Positions 10,408 to 18,746 of a DNA stretch of 64,000 bases are shown piece after piece. The notes under the pieces were generated by a model, which was given only the letters and a program-made list of their open reading frames with translations, ran no database searches and was not told the DNA's origin. Origin of the DNA: Dokdonia donghaensis DSW-1 (GTDB lineage: Bacteria; Bacteroidota; Bacteroidia; Flavobacteriales; Flavobacteriaceae); the NCBI RefSeq assembly GCF_001653755.1, contig NZ_CP015125.1:1436501-1500500 (forward strand), given 5' to 3'. The translations under genes and the position numbers were made by a program. Within the stretch, counting starts at the first letter, position 1, and the number at the start of each line of letters is the position of its first letter.

Positions 10408-10431
10408 TTTACGCTTTTGCGAAAGCGTAAA
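10408..10431. repeat. Near-perfect palindrome copy after rpsJ
   Basis: TTTACGCTTTTGCGAAAGCGTAAA, one mismatch from the genome-wide element, starting 6 nt after the rpsJ stop. The extended arms (TTTACGC/GCGTAAA) are intact, so RNA from it could still form a hairpin. Confidence 0.8.
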
Positions 10432-10490
10432 TAATAACCGCACTAACTTGTCCTGAGCTGCGCGCGAGGGAAAAACGGAAAACACACATT

Positions 10491-10520
10491 CAAGGTCGAA
10501 CGTGTTCGGCCTTGTTTTTT
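10491..10520 (+). terminator. Terminator-like hairpin between rpsJ and rplC (possible attenuator)
   Basis: CAAGGTCGAA (10491-10500), loop CGTG and TTCGGCCTTG (10505-10514) form a 10-bp stem with one G-U pair, followed by TTTTTT. This is a textbook intrinsic terminator shape, yet the same operon continues 33 nt later with rplC and no convincing promoter intervenes. Partial termination (attenuation) or transcript processing is the likely role. Confidence 0.65.
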
Positions 10521-10552
10521 GAATTGAATTTTAATAATTAATATTTATAAAT

Positions 10553-11164
10553 ATGTCTGGGTTAATCGGAAAGAAAGTAGGTATGACTAGCATCTTTGAC
10601 GAGAACGGGAAGAATATTCCTTGTACAGTTATTGAAGCGGGTCCCTGCGTTATCACCCAAGTCAGAACCAAAGAAACTGACGGGTATGAAGCCCTTCAAC
10701 TTGGTTTCGATGACGTTAAAAAGGCAAACAAAGCTGCTACTGGCCACGCCAAAAAAGCAGGAACTGTTGCTAAACGTAAAGTTGTCGAGTTTCAAGGATT
10801 TGAAGGAGAGTTTAAATTAGGAGATGCAATTACTGTAGATCATTTTGCTGAAGGAGAGTTTGTTGATGTATCGGGAACTTCAAAAGGTAAAGGATTTCAA
10901 GGGGTTGTAAAGCGTCACGGTTTTGCCGGTGTAGGTCAAGCGACTCACGGTCAACATAACCGTCTTAGAGCTCCTGGTTCTATTGGAGCAGCATCTTACC
11001 CTGCACGTGTATTCAAAGGAATGCGTATGGCAGGACGTATGGGTGGTGACAAAATAAAAGTTCAAAATCTTAAAGTATTGAAAGTAGTAGCTGAGAAGAA
11101 CCTACTTGTAGTGAAAGGATGTGTTCCTGGTCACAAAAATGCTTATGTAATCATTCAGAAGTAA
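10553..11164 (+). CDS. rplC: Large ribosomal subunit protein uL3
   Basis: 50S assembly-initiator protein, 203 residues. The conserved GLIGKKVGMTSIFDENG start and the GQHNRLRAPGSIG and RVFKGMRMAGRMG loops near the peptidyl-transferase centre are present. An AT-rich leader precedes the ATG without Shine-Dalgarno. Its stop overlaps the rplD start by one base (TAATG). Confidence 0.98.
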   Translation: MSGLIGKKVGMTSIFDENGKNIPCTVIEAGPCVITQVRTKETDGYEALQLGFDDVKKANKAATGHAKKAGTVAKRKVVEFQGFEGEFKLGDAITVDHFAEGEFVDVSGTSKGKGFQGVVKRHGFAGVGQATHGQHNRLRAPGSIGAASYPARVFKGMRMAGRMGGDKIKVQNLKVLKVVAEKNLLVVKGCVPGHKNAYVIIQK

Positions 11165-11793
11165 TGAAGGTAGCAGTTGTAGATATCAAAGGAAAAGAAA
11201 CAGGGAGAAAGGCAGACCTTTCTGATGCTGTTTTTGGAATTGAACCAAACAAGCACGCTGTTTACTTAGACGTTAAGCAATTTCTTGCAAACCAACGTCA
11301 AGGTACGCACAAGGCTAAAGAAAGAGCAGAGATCGCAGGATCTACTCGTAAAATCAAAAAACAAAAAGGAACAGGTACGGCTCGTGCGGGTAGTATCAAG
11401 TCTGGTGTTTTTAAAGGTGGAGGACGTATGTTCGGACCAAGACCGAGAAATTACTCTTTCAAATTAAATAAAGGATTAAAGAGACTTGCACGTCGTTCTG
11501 CACTTACAATGAAGGCTAACGATAACGCAATCACTGTAATAGAAGACTTCAATTTTGACGCTCCAAAAACAAAAGATTTTGTGAACGTTTTGAAAGCCTT
11601 AGGCTTAGAAAATAAAAAGTCACTAATAGTGTTGGGAGAGTCAAATAATAATGTATATTTGTCGTCGCGCAATTTAAAGGCCTCAAAAGTCGTAAAAAGC
11701 TCAGAATTAAGCACTTACGGTATTATGAATGCAAATAATGTTGTATTCTTAGAGGGTTCTTTAGAAGGTGTTGAGGCAAACTTAGCAAAATAA
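11164..11793 (+). CDS. rplD: Large ribosomal subunit protein uL4
   Basis: 50S exit-tunnel protein, 209 residues from the ATG in the TAATG overlap with rplC. An in-frame start 45 nt upstream, inside rplC, is rejected because homology begins at MKVAVVD. The tunnel loop (KQKGTGTARAG, FGPRPRNYS) is recognisable. In Escherichia coli uL4 represses its own operon; the hairpin ahead of rplC would be the obvious place to test for that here. Confidence 0.97.
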   Translation: MKVAVVDIKGKETGRKADLSDAVFGIEPNKHAVYLDVKQFLANQRQGTHKAKERAEIAGSTRKIKKQKGTGTARAGSIKSGVFKGGGRMFGPRPRNYSFKLNKGLKRLARRSALTMKANDNAITVIEDFNFDAPKTKDFVNVLKALGLENKKSLIVLGESNNNVYLSSRNLKASKVVKSSELSTYGIMNANNVVFLEGSLEGVEANLAK

Positions 11794-11799
11794 GACACG

Positions 11800-12090
11800 A
11801 TGAGTATTTTAATAAAACCTGTTATTACAGAAAAAGCGACAAAAGATAGTGAGGAAATGAATCGCTATACTTTTGAAGTTAGTATGAGAACAAATAAGGT
11901 TGAAATTAAGAAAGCGGTAGAAGCTGCTTATGGTGTTTCAGTTGAAAAAGTTCGCACAATGAATGTCCGCCCGGATCGCAAGTCTCGTTATACGAAGTCT
12001 GGTGTTCTTTCTGGTAAAACAAATGCTATTAAGAAAGCAATTGTACAGCTGGCGGAAGGTGATACAATAGATTTTTATAACAACATTTAA
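11800..12090 (+). CDS. rplW: Large ribosomal subunit protein uL23
   Basis: Tunnel-exit protein and docking site for trigger factor and SRP. It has 96 residues with the conserved IKPVITEKAT opening, and lies in the usual place between rplD (6 nt) and rplB (9 nt). Confidence 0.97.
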   Translation: MSILIKPVITEKATKDSEEMNRYTFEVSMRTNKVEIKKAVEAAYGVSVEKVRTMNVRPDRKSRYTKSGVLSGKTNAIKKAIVQLAEGDTIDFYNNI

Positions 12091-12099
12091 GACAACAAA

Positions 12100-12924
12100 A
12101 TGTCAGTAAGAAAATTAAAACCTATCACTCCTGGGCAGCGATTTAGAGTTGTAAATGGTTTTGACCAGATTACAACTGATAAGCCGGAAAAAAGCCTTTT
12201 GGCTCCGAAAAAACGCTCAGGTGGTAGAAACAATACGGGTAAAATGACAATTCGCCAAGTAGGTGGAGGTCACAAGAAGCGTTACCGTATTATCGATTTC
12301 AAACGTAACAAAGAAGGGGTTCCTGCAACTGTTGCGTCTATCCAGTATGATCCAAATAGAACTGCGTTTATCGCACTTCTTAATTATCAAGATGGAGAAA
12401 AGAGGTATATTATTGCTCAAAATGGTCTTCAAGTAGGTCAGAATTTAGTTTCTGGATCTAATGTAGCTCCAGAGATTGGTAATGCAATGCCGCTTTCAGA
12501 TATTCCATTAGGTACTATAATCTCTTGTATAGAGTTGCGTCCAGGTCAAGGAGCTGTTATGGCTCGTTCGGCTGGAGCATTTGCTCAGTTAATGGCTCGT
12601 GATGGTAAATTTGCAACTGTAAAGTTGCCTTCAGGTGAGACAAGATTGATTCTTGCAACGTGTATGGCTACAATAGGAGCTGTGTCTAACAGTGATCACC
12701 AGTTACTTGTATCTGGTAAAGCTGGTAGAAGCCGTTGGTTAGGTCGTCGTCCACGTGTACGTCCAGTAGTGATGAACCCTGTTGATCACCCTATGGGAGG
12801 TGGTGAAGGTAAGTCTTCTGGAGGTCACCCTAGAAACCGTAATGGTGTACCTGCTAAAGGTTTCAGAACGCGCTCTAAGACGAAGTCGAGTAATAAGTAT
12901 ATTGTAGAACGTAGAAAGAAATAA
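12100..12924 (+). CDS. rplB: Large ribosomal subunit protein uL2
   Basis: Core 50S protein near the peptidyl-transferase centre and subunit bridge. Its 274 residues include GGGHKKRYRIIDFKR and the C-terminal NPVDHPMGGGEGKSSGG motif containing the functionally important His. Neighbours are rplW and rpsS with gaps of under 10 nt. Confidence 0.98.
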   Translation: MSVRKLKPITPGQRFRVVNGFDQITTDKPEKSLLAPKKRSGGRNNTGKMTIRQVGGGHKKRYRIIDFKRNKEGVPATVASIQYDPNRTAFIALLNYQDGEKRYIIAQNGLQVGQNLVSGSNVAPEIGNAMPLSDIPLGTIISCIELRPGQGAVMARSAGAFAQLMARDGKFATVKLPSGETRLILATCMATIGAVSNSDHQLLVSGKAGRSRWLGRRPRVRPVVMNPVDHPMGGGEGKSSGGHPRNRNGVPAKGFRTRSKTKSSNKYIVERRKK

Positions 12925-12930
12925 TAAGAT

Positions 12931-13212
12931 ATGGCACGTTCATTAAAAAAAGGACCTTACGTTCACTATAAGTTAGAAAAGAAAGTTGCTGCAAATGTAG
13001 AAGGCAATAAAAAGACTGTCATTAAGACTTGGTCTAGAGCTTCTATGATTACTCCAGATTTTGTGGGGCAAACTATTGCAGTACATAATGGTCGCCAGTT
13101 TGTACCAGTATATGTTACTGAGAATATGGTAGGTCATAAGCTAGGAGAATTTTCACCTACGCGTTCTTACAGAGGACACGGAGCTGATAAGAAAAATAAA
13201 GGTAAAAGATAA
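12931..13212 (+). CDS. rpsS: Small ribosomal subunit protein uS19
   Basis: 30S head protein next to uS13. It has 93 residues starting ARSLKKGPYV, with the conserved MVGHKLGEFSPTR segment and a basic C-terminus. Gaps are 6 nt on each side. Confidence 0.97.
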   Translation: MARSLKKGPYVHYKLEKKVAANVEGNKKTVIKTWSRASMITPDFVGQTIAVHNGRQFVPVYVTENMVGHKLGEFSPTRSYRGHGADKKNKGKR

Positions 13213-13218
13213 CAGGAG

Positions 13219-13629
13219 ATGGGAGTTCGTAAAAAAGAAGCGGCAAATCGTCGCAAAGAGGCTAACAAGTCTATCGCTTTCGCGAAATTGAATAACTGCC
13301 CTACCTCTCCACGTAAAATGCGTCTTGTAGCAGATATGGTACGAGGAACGCAAGTGGAAAGAGCACTTCAGTTATTGAAATTTAGTAATAAAGAAGCATC
13401 ACGTAAAGTTGAGAAACTAGTTCTTTCTGCAGTTGCAAACTGGGAAGCAAAAAATGAAGACGCAAGTATCGAAGATGCAAATCTTTTTATTAAAGAGATC
13501 AAAGTTGATTCTGGAACAATGTTAAAAAGATTACGTCCAGCACCACAAGGTCGCGCGCACCGAATAAGAAAACGTTCTAACCACGTAACAGTGGTTCTTG
13601 GAGCAAAAGATAACACACAAAGCAATTAA
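13219..13629 (+). CDS. rplV: Large ribosomal subunit protein uL22
   Basis: 50S tunnel-constriction protein, target of macrolide-resistance changes. The 136 residues include SPRKMRLVADMVRG and the C-terminal tunnel hairpin region RPAPQGRAHRIRKRSNH. A 12-bp partial copy of the genome palindrome (13276-13287) falls in the coding sequence as IAFAKL. Confidence 0.97.
   Translation: MGVRKKEAANRRKEANKSIAFAKLNNCPTSPRKMRLVADMVRGTQVERALQLLKFSNKEASRKVEKLVLSAVANWEAKNEDASIEDANLFIKEIKVDSGTMLKRLRPAPQGRAHRIRKRSNHVTVVLGAKDNTQSN
13276..13289. repeat. Partial palindrome copy inside rplV
   Basis: GCTTTCGCGAAATT, identical to the element over 12 of 14 bases. It is read as Ala-Phe-Ala-Lys in uL22, the same frame as the copy in the Omp85-like gene. 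Confidence 0.5.
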
Positions 13630-13633
13630 TTAG

Positions 13634-14353
13634 ATGGGACAGAAGACAAATCCAATCGGAAATCGCCTTGGAATAATCAGAGGATGGGAATCTAACTGGT
13701 ACGGAGGTAATGACTACGGTGATAAACTTGCCGAAGACGATAAGATTAGACGTTATATTCACGCTCGTTTAAGTAAAGCTAGTGTGTCAAGAGTTATCAT
13801 TGAGCGTACGCTTAAACTTGTAACCGTTACTATTACTACTGCAAGACCTGGTATTATTATCGGGAAAGGTGGTCAGGAAGTAGACAAGTTAAAAGAAGAG
13901 CTTAAGAAACTCACAGGTAAAGAAGTACAAATTAATATCCACGAAATCAAACGTCCAGAGCTAGATGCATTTCTAGTAGGTCAGAGTGTTGCTCGTCAGA
14001 TTGAAGGAAGAATTTCTTTCCGTCGTGCAATAAAGATGGCAATTGCGGCTGCAATGCGTATGAATGCTGAGGGTATTAAGATCCAGATTTCAGGGCGTTT
14101 GAACGGTGCAGAGATGGCACGTACAGAGTCTTATAAAGATGGACGTATTCCTTTATCAACTTTTAGAGCCGACATAGATTATGCTTTAGTTGAAGCTCAC
14201 ACTACTTACGGTAGACTGGGTGTTAAAGTATGGATTATGAAAGGTGAAGTATATGGCAAGAGAGAGCTTTCTCCTTTAGTTGGACTTCAAAACAGTAAGT
14301 CTAAAGGTGGCGGAGGTCGTAAGGATAACCGAGGACCACGTCGTAGAAAGTAA
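13634..14353 (+). CDS. rpsC: Small ribosomal subunit protein uS3
   Basis: mRNA-entry protein of the 30S subunit with helicase activity. It has 239 residues. The N-terminal MGQKTNPIGNRLG and the KH domain with GRPGIIIGKGGQEV-type loop (ARPGIIIGKGGQEVDKL) are intact, followed by the second conserved domain and a basic Gly-rich tail. Confidence 0.98.
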   Translation: MGQKTNPIGNRLGIIRGWESNWYGGNDYGDKLAEDDKIRRYIHARLSKASVSRVIIERTLKLVTVTITTARPGIIIGKGGQEVDKLKEELKKLTGKEVQINIHEIKRPELDAFLVGQSVARQIEGRISFRRAIKMAIAAAMRMNAEGIKIQISGRLNGAEMARTESYKDGRIPLSTFRADIDYALVEAHTTYGRLGVKVWIMKGEVYGKRELSPLVGLQNSKSKGGGGRKDNRGPRRRK

Positions 14354-14375
14354 TTTTTTAAAAAGACAGTAAAAA

Positions 14376-14798
14376 ATGTTACAGCCTAGAAAAACAAAAT
14401 TCCGCAAGCAGCAGAAGGGTCGTATGAAAGGACTAGCGCAAAGAGGGCACACGCTTTCTAATGGCCAGTTTGGTATAAAATCATTAGACTCAGCTTTTGT
14501 AACTGCGAGACAAATAGAAGCAGCTCGTATTGCAGCAACACGTTATATGAAAAGGGAAGGAACTCTTTGGATTAAGATCTTCCCGGACAAGCCTATTACA
14601 AAGAAGCCTCTTGAGGTACGTATGGGTAAAGGTAAAGGTGCTGTAGAATATTGGGCAGCAGTTGTAAAACCAGGACGCATTATGTTCGAATTAGGAGGTA
14701 TTCCTGAACCAGTTGCAAAAGAGGCATTACGTCTTGCAGCTCAGAAATTACCAGTGAGAACTAAGTATGTCGTAGCTAGAGATTTTTCAGCTGAATAA
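14376..14798 (+). CDS. rplP: Large ribosomal subunit protein uL16
   Basis: 50S protein at the A-site and central protuberance. It has 140 residues, with MLQPRKTKFRKQQKGRMKG at the N-terminus and the GKGKGAVEYWAAVVKPG loop that reaches the peptidyl-transferase centre. Confidence 0.98.
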   Translation: MLQPRKTKFRKQQKGRMKGLAQRGHTLSNGQFGIKSLDSAFVTARQIEAARIAATRYMKREGTLWIKIFPDKPITKKPLEVRMGKGKGAVEYWAAVVKPGRIMFELGGIPEPVAKEALRLAAQKLPVRTKYVVARDFSAE

Positions 14799-14809
14799 AT
14801 TTGAGTACT

Positions 14810-14998
14810 ATGAAACAATCAGAGGTAAAAGGATTATCTACAGCAGAATTGCAAGAAGAGCTTGGTAAAGCAAAGAGATCTTATATGGATCTTAAGATGG
14901 CTCACGCTATCTCTCCACTTGACAATCCTATTCAATTGCGTTCTATGAGACGTACAGTCGCTAGAATTGCAACTGAATTAACTAAAAGAGAACAATAA
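14810..14998 (+). CDS. rpmC: Large ribosomal subunit protein uL29
   Basis: Small two-helix tunnel-exit protein, 62 residues from the ATG (MKQSEVKGLSTAEL). A TTG nine bases upstream is in frame, but the ATG gives the usual family start. The conserved RSMRRTVARIATEL segment is near the end. Spacing to both neighbours is 11 nt. Confidence 0.95.
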   Translation: MKQSEVKGLSTAELQEELGKAKRSYMDLKMAHAISPLDNPIQLRSMRRTVARIATELTKREQ

Positions 14999-15009
14999 CG
15001 CTGCTTAAG

Positions 15010-15267
15010 ATGGAAAAAAGAAATTTAAGAAAAGAGCGTGTTGGTGTAGTAACTAGTAACAAGATGCAAAAATCTATCGTTGTTGCCGAAGTTAAAAAAG
15101 TAAAGCACCCTATGTATGGTAAGTTCGTTTTAAAAACGAAGAAGTATGTAGCACACGACGAAACAAACGACTGCAACGAAGGAGATACAGTTAGGATAAT
15201 GGAAACACGTCCTATGAGTAAATCTAAGACTTGGAGACTAGTAGAAATCATTGAAAGAGCGAAGTAA
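15010..15267 (+). CDS. rpsQ: Small ribosomal subunit protein uS17
   Basis: Primary 16S rRNA-binding protein of OB fold, 85 residues. The sequence LRKERVGVVTSNKMQKSIVV and the ending SKSKTWRLVEI are typical. Its stop shares one base with the rplN start (TAATG). Confidence 0.97.
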   Translation: MEKRNLRKERVGVVTSNKMQKSIVVAEVKKVKHPMYGKFVLKTKKYVAHDETNDCNEGDTVRIMETRPMSKSKTWRLVEIIERAK

Positions 15268-15635
15268 TGTTACAGCAAGAATCAAGATTAAAAGTAGCAG
15301 ACAATACAGGAGCAAAAGAAGTTTTGACTATCCGTGTATTAGGAGGTACTAAGAGAAGATATGCTTCTGTAGGAGACAAGATTGTTGTATCTGTAAAGGA
15401 TGCAACACCTAATGGCCAGGTTAAAAAAGGTGCCGTGTCTACAGCAGTAGTTGTGCGTACTAAGAAAGAAGTACGTCGTCCAGATGGATCTTATATCCGT
15501 TTTGATGATAACGCTTGTGTTCTTTTAACTGCTCAAGGTGAGATGCGCGGTACTCGTGTGTTTGGACCAGTAGCAAGAGAGCTTCGTGACAAACAGTTTA
15601 TGAAGATTGTATCATTAGCACCAGAGGTGCTTTAA
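15267..15635 (+). CDS. rplN: Large ribosomal subunit protein uL14
   Basis: 50S interface protein and binding site of the silencing factor RsfS. It has exactly the usual 122 residues, with MLQQESRLKVADNTGAKE and IRFDDNACVLL both conserved. Confidence 0.98.
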   Translation: MLQQESRLKVADNTGAKEVLTIRVLGGTKRRYASVGDKIVVSVKDATPNGQVKKGAVSTAVVVRTKKEVRRPDGSYIRFDDNACVLLTAQGEMRGTRVFGPVARELRDKQFMKIVSLAPEVL

Positions 15636-15648
15636 TACAGAGAAGAAG

Positions 15649-15960
15649 ATGACAAAGCTTAAAATAAAAACGGGAGATACTGTAAAGGTTATTGCTGGAG
15701 ATCATAAAGGATCTGAAGGTAAAGTCGTAAAAGTATTTATCGAGAAGAACAAAGCAATCGTTGAGGGTGTTAATATGGTGAAGAAGCACGAAAAGCCTAG
15801 CGCCGCAAATCCTCAAGGTGGAATAAAAGAAAAAGAAGCGCCACTTCAAATATCTAACCTTTCCCTTTTAGATAAGGATGGTAAAACTACGAGAGTAGGT
15901 TACCGTATGGAAGATGGTAAGAAGGTACGCTTTGCAAAGTCTAACAACGAAATATTATAG
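15649..15960 (+). CDS. rplX: Large ribosomal subunit protein uL24
   Basis: Assembly-initiator protein at the tunnel exit. It has 103 residues with a KOW motif near the start (IKTGDTVKVIAGDHKGSEG). The stop is 2 nt before the rplE ATG. Confidence 0.97.
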   Translation: MTKLKIKTGDTVKVIAGDHKGSEGKVVKVFIEKNKAIVEGVNMVKKHEKPSAANPQGGIKEKEAPLQISNLSLLDKDGKTTRVGYRMEDGKKVRFAKSNNEIL

Positions 15961-15962
15961 TG

Positions 15963-16514
15963 ATGGGATACGTACCAAGACTAAAACAAGAGTTTAATGA
16001 CCGCGTGACGCCAGCCCTTCAAGAAGAGTTTGGATATAAGAACGTTATGCAGGTACCTCGTCTTAATAAGATTGTAGTATCTCGTGGTGTTGGAGCTGCG
16101 GTTGCAGATAAGAAGTTAGTTGAAAATGCTGTAGAAGAGCTTACTCTTATTACAGGACAAAGAGCTATCTCGACAATGTCTAAAAAAGATGTTGCAACAT
16201 TTAAATTACGTAAAGGAATGCCTATTGGTGCAAAAGTAACTTTACGTGGGGAGCGTATGTATGAGTTTTTAGATAGACTTGTAACATCTGCATTGCCACG
16301 TGTACGTGACTTTAACGGTATTAATGCAACAGGATTTGATGGGCGTGGTAACTATAGTATGGGTATCACTGAGCAAATCATTTTTCCAGAGATCAATATT
16401 GACAGAATTAAGAAAATTGATGGTATGAACATCACTTTTCAAACATCTGCTCAAACTGATAAGGAAGCAAAATCGTTGCTTAAAGAATTAGGTTTACCTT
16501 TTAAAAAGAACTAA
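15963..16514 (+). CDS. rplE: Large ribosomal subunit protein uL5
   Basis: 5S-rRNA-binding protein of the central protuberance. It has 183 residues from the ATG (MGYVPRLKQEFND). A GTG overlapping the rplX stop is one codon upstream and less likely. Conserved RGVGAA, ITGQRAISTMSKKDVATFKLR and GITEQIIFPEI segments are seen. Confidence 0.97.
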   Translation: MGYVPRLKQEFNDRVTPALQEEFGYKNVMQVPRLNKIVVSRGVGAAVADKKLVENAVEELTLITGQRAISTMSKKDVATFKLRKGMPIGAKVTLRGERMYEFLDRLVTSALPRVRDFNGINATGFDGRGNYSMGITEQIIFPEINIDRIKKIDGMNITFQTSAQTDKEAKSLLKELGLPFKKN

Positions 16515-16517
16515 GAT

Positions 16518-16787
16518 ATGGCTAAAGAATCAATGAAAGCCCGTGAGGTAAAGCGTGCTAAAACAGTTGCAAAATATGCTGAAAAACGTAAAGCTTTAAA
16601 AGAAGCTGGAGATTACGAAGGACTGCAAAAGCTACCTAAGAACGCTTCACCTATACGTCAGCACAATCGGTGCAAACTTACAGGTCGTCCTAAAGGTTAT
16701 ATGCGTCAGTTTGGTATATCACGTGTGATGTTCCGTCAGATGGCTAACCAAGGGTTGATACCAGGTGTTAAGAAAGCAAGCTGGTAG
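16518..16787 (+). CDS. rpsN: Small ribosomal subunit protein uS14, zinc-free type
   Basis: 30S head protein, 89 residues, the long form without the CxxC...CxxC zinc knuckle. The region NRCKLTGRPKGYMRQFGISR is conserved. Three nt separate it from rplE, but 86 nt separate it from rpsH, and that gap holds an exact palindrome copy inside a larger stem. Confidence 0.97.
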   Translation: MAKESMKAREVKRAKTVAKYAEKRKALKEAGDYEGLQKLPKNASPIRQHNRCKLTGRPKGYMRQFGISRVMFRQMANQGLIPGVKKASW

Positions 16788-16804
16788 ATTAAAGAGTACA
16801 AATT

Positions 16805-16859
16805 GGTAGAAGGTTCTTTTTATGCTTTCGCGAAAGCGGAAATAGAGAAAACCACTACC
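16805..16859 (+). promoter_or_regulatory. Nested stem structure with palindrome apex before rpsH
   Basis: GGTAG (16805-16809) pairs with CTACC (16855-16859), and GGTT (16812-16815) with AACC (16850-16853). The exact palindrome at 16824-16837 forms an apical hairpin. The arrangement could be an mRNA regulatory element for the distal spc genes; uS8, encoded next, is the translational repressor of this operon in Escherichia coli. No family match is claimed. Confidence 0.4.
16824..16837. repeat. Palindrome copy between rpsN and rpsH
   Basis: Perfect GCTTTCGCGAAAGC in the middle of a continuing operon, so it does not mark a transcript end here. Confidence 0.9.
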
Positions 16860-16873
16860 GTAACTATAATTAA

Positions 16874-17272
16874 ATGAATACAGATACTATTGCAGATTTT
16901 CTGACACGTGTGCGTAACGCATCGGCAGCAAATCACAGAGTGGTCGAGATTCCAGCATCAAACCTTAAGAAGGCGATGACTAAAATCTTATTTGACCAAG
17001 GTTACATCCTTAGCTACAAATTTGTAGAAGGTAAAGCGCAGGATACTATCAAGATTGCCTTGAAGTATGATCGCATTACTAAAGAAGCAGTTATTAAGGA
17101 TATCCAAAGAATCAGTAAGCCTGGTTTACGTAAATATTCTTCATCTAGTGAGATACCTCGTATCTTAAACGGTTTAGGTATTGCTATTGTCTCTACTTCT
17201 AAAGGAGTTATGACAGGTAAGCAAGCGCAACAACAGAATGTTGGAGGAGAGGTACTTTGTTACGTTTACTAA
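16874..17272 (+). CDS. rpsH: Small ribosomal subunit protein uS8
   Basis: 30S body protein that binds 16S helix 21. It has 132 residues, with DTIADFLTRVRNA at the start and the conserved ending STSKGVMTGKQAQ, EVLCYVY. In enterobacteria it represses the spc operon by binding mRNA; a structured gap sits directly upstream here. Confidence 0.98.
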   Translation: MNTDTIADFLTRVRNASAANHRVVEIPASNLKKAMTKILFDQGYILSYKFVEGKAQDTIKIALKYDRITKEAVIKDIQRISKPGLRKYSSSSEIPRILNGLGIAIVSTSKGVMTGKQAQQQNVGGEVLCYVY

Positions 17273-17292
17273 TCAGATAAAAAGACAAAGAC

Positions 17293-17835
17293 ATGTCAAG
17301 AATAGGTAAAAGTCCAATTACAGTGCCAGAAGGAGTTACAGTAACTCTTGCTGATAACACTGTAACAGTAAAAGGAAAATTAGGCGAGCTTACGCAAGAG
17401 TACTCTGGTATTAAGATCAAAATCGAAGAAGGGGTTATTACTTTAGAGCGCGCATCAGATAAAAAAGACCTTCGTGCAAAGCACGGTCTTTATAGAGCTC
17501 TTATCGCAAATATGATAGAAGGAGTTTCTAAAGGTTTTGAAAAGCAACTTGAGTTAGTAGGAGTAGGTTACAGAGCAAGTAATCAGGGTAATAAACTTGA
17601 TCTTGCTGTAGGATTCTCTCACAACATCGTTTTAGATGTAGCTCCAGAAGTAAAAGTTGAGACAATCTCAGAAAAAGGTAAGAATCCTATAGTGAAGTTA
17701 ACTTCACACGATAAGCAACTAGTAGGGGCTGTCGCTGCAAAGATTCGTGGTTTCCGTAAGCCTGAGCCTTACAAAGGAAAAGGAATCAAGTTTGTAGGAG
17801 AGGTAATAAGAAGAAAAGCAGGTAAATCTGCATAA
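17293..17835 (+). CDS. rplF: Large ribosomal subunit protein uL6
   Basis: 50S protein near the sarcin-ricin loop, 180 residues, with SRIGKSPITVPEGV and the ending EPYKGKGIKFVGEVIRRKAG. Its start codon overlaps the only CATG tetranucleotide I found in the window (17292-17295). Confidence 0.98.
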   Translation: MSRIGKSPITVPEGVTVTLADNTVTVKGKLGELTQEYSGIKIKIEEGVITLERASDKKDLRAKHGLYRALIANMIEGVSKGFEKQLELVGVGYRASNQGNKLDLAVGFSHNIVLDVAPEVKVETISEKGKNPIVKLTSHDKQLVGAVAAKIRGFRKPEPYKGKGIKFVGEVIRRKAGKSA

Positions 17836-17846
17836 TACATAGAGAA

Positions 17847-18203
17847 ATGGCATTATCAAAAAGTGAAAAAAGAAATAGAATTCACCTTAGAATTCGTAAG
17901 ACTATTTCTGGATCTGCGGAGAGACCAAGACTCTGTGTGTTTAGAAGTAATAAAGAGATTTATGCACAGTTAATAGATGATCTTAGCGGAAAAACTATTA
18001 CGTCTGCATCATCACGTGACAAGGATATCGCTGCTGCGAAAACTAACAAATCTGAAACTGCAAAACTTGTAGGTAAGGCAATCGCCGAAAAAGCTACAAA
18101 ATCTGGAGTTGAGGCTGTAGTATTTGATAGAGGAGGTTACCTTTATCACGGAAGAATTAAACAACTAGCAGAGGGCGCAAGAGAAGGCGGTCTTAAATTC
18201 TAA
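17847..18203 (+). CDS. rplR: Large ribosomal subunit protein uL18
   Basis: 5S-rRNA-binding protein, 118 residues. The conserved RPRLCVFRSNKEIYAQ and VVFDRGGYLYHGR segments are intact. Gaps are 11 nt to rplF and 7 nt to rpsE. Confidence 0.98.
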   Translation: MALSKSEKRNRIHLRIRKTISGSAERPRLCVFRSNKEIYAQLIDDLSGKTITSASSRDKDIAAAKTNKSETAKLVGKAIAEKATKSGVEAVVFDRGGYLYHGRIKQLAEGAREGGLKF

Positions 18204-18210
18204 TAAAGTT

Positions 18211-18735
18211 ATGTATCAAGATTATAAAAACGTAGAGTTAGTAAAGCCAAGTGGCTTAGACTTAAAAGATCGTCTAGTAGGCGTTCAGCGTGTTACTAAG
18301 GTAACTAAAGGAGGTAGAGCTTTTGGATTTTCTGCTATAGTTGTAGTAGGTGATGAGAATGGTGTTGTAGGACACGGATTAGGAAAGTCAAAAGAAGTAG
18401 CATCTGCAATTGCAAAGGCTATGGAAGATGCTAAGAAAAACCTAGTGCGTATACCGCTTAACAAAGCGACTATCCCTCACGAACAGAAAGGTAAGTTTGG
18501 AGGAGCTCGTGTATTACTTTTACCAGCAGCTGCCGGTACAGGAGTAATCGCAGGTGGTGCAATACGTGCCGTACTTGAATCAGTAGGTATACACGATGTA
18601 CTTTCTAAGAATCAAGGATCTTCAAACCCACACAACGTAGTAAAAGCAACTTTTGATGCTTTATTACAATTAAGAAGTGCAGAGACAGTTGCAAAGCAAC
18701 GTGGTATCTCACTTGATAAAGTGTTTAAAGGATAA
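18211..18735 (+). CDS. rpsE: Small ribosomal subunit protein uS5
   Basis: 30S fidelity and mRNA-entry protein with a double-stranded-RNA-binding N-domain. It has 174 residues, with VTKGGRAFGFSAIVVVGD and the GTGVIAGGAIRAVLE motif. The start gives the expected N-terminus. Confidence 0.98.
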   Translation: MYQDYKNVELVKPSGLDLKDRLVGVQRVTKVTKGGRAFGFSAIVVVGDENGVVGHGLGKSKEVASAIAKAMEDAKKNLVRIPLNKATIPHEQKGKFGGARVLLLPAAAGTGVIAGGAIRAVLESVGIHDVLSKNQGSSNPHNVVKATFDALLQLRSAETVAKQRGISLDKVFKG

Positions 18736-18746
18736 ATCAGGGAACA

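Noticed and set aside
11119..11163. Upstream extension of rplD
   Set aside because: It would run inside rplC and add residues not found in uL4; the TAATG start fits.
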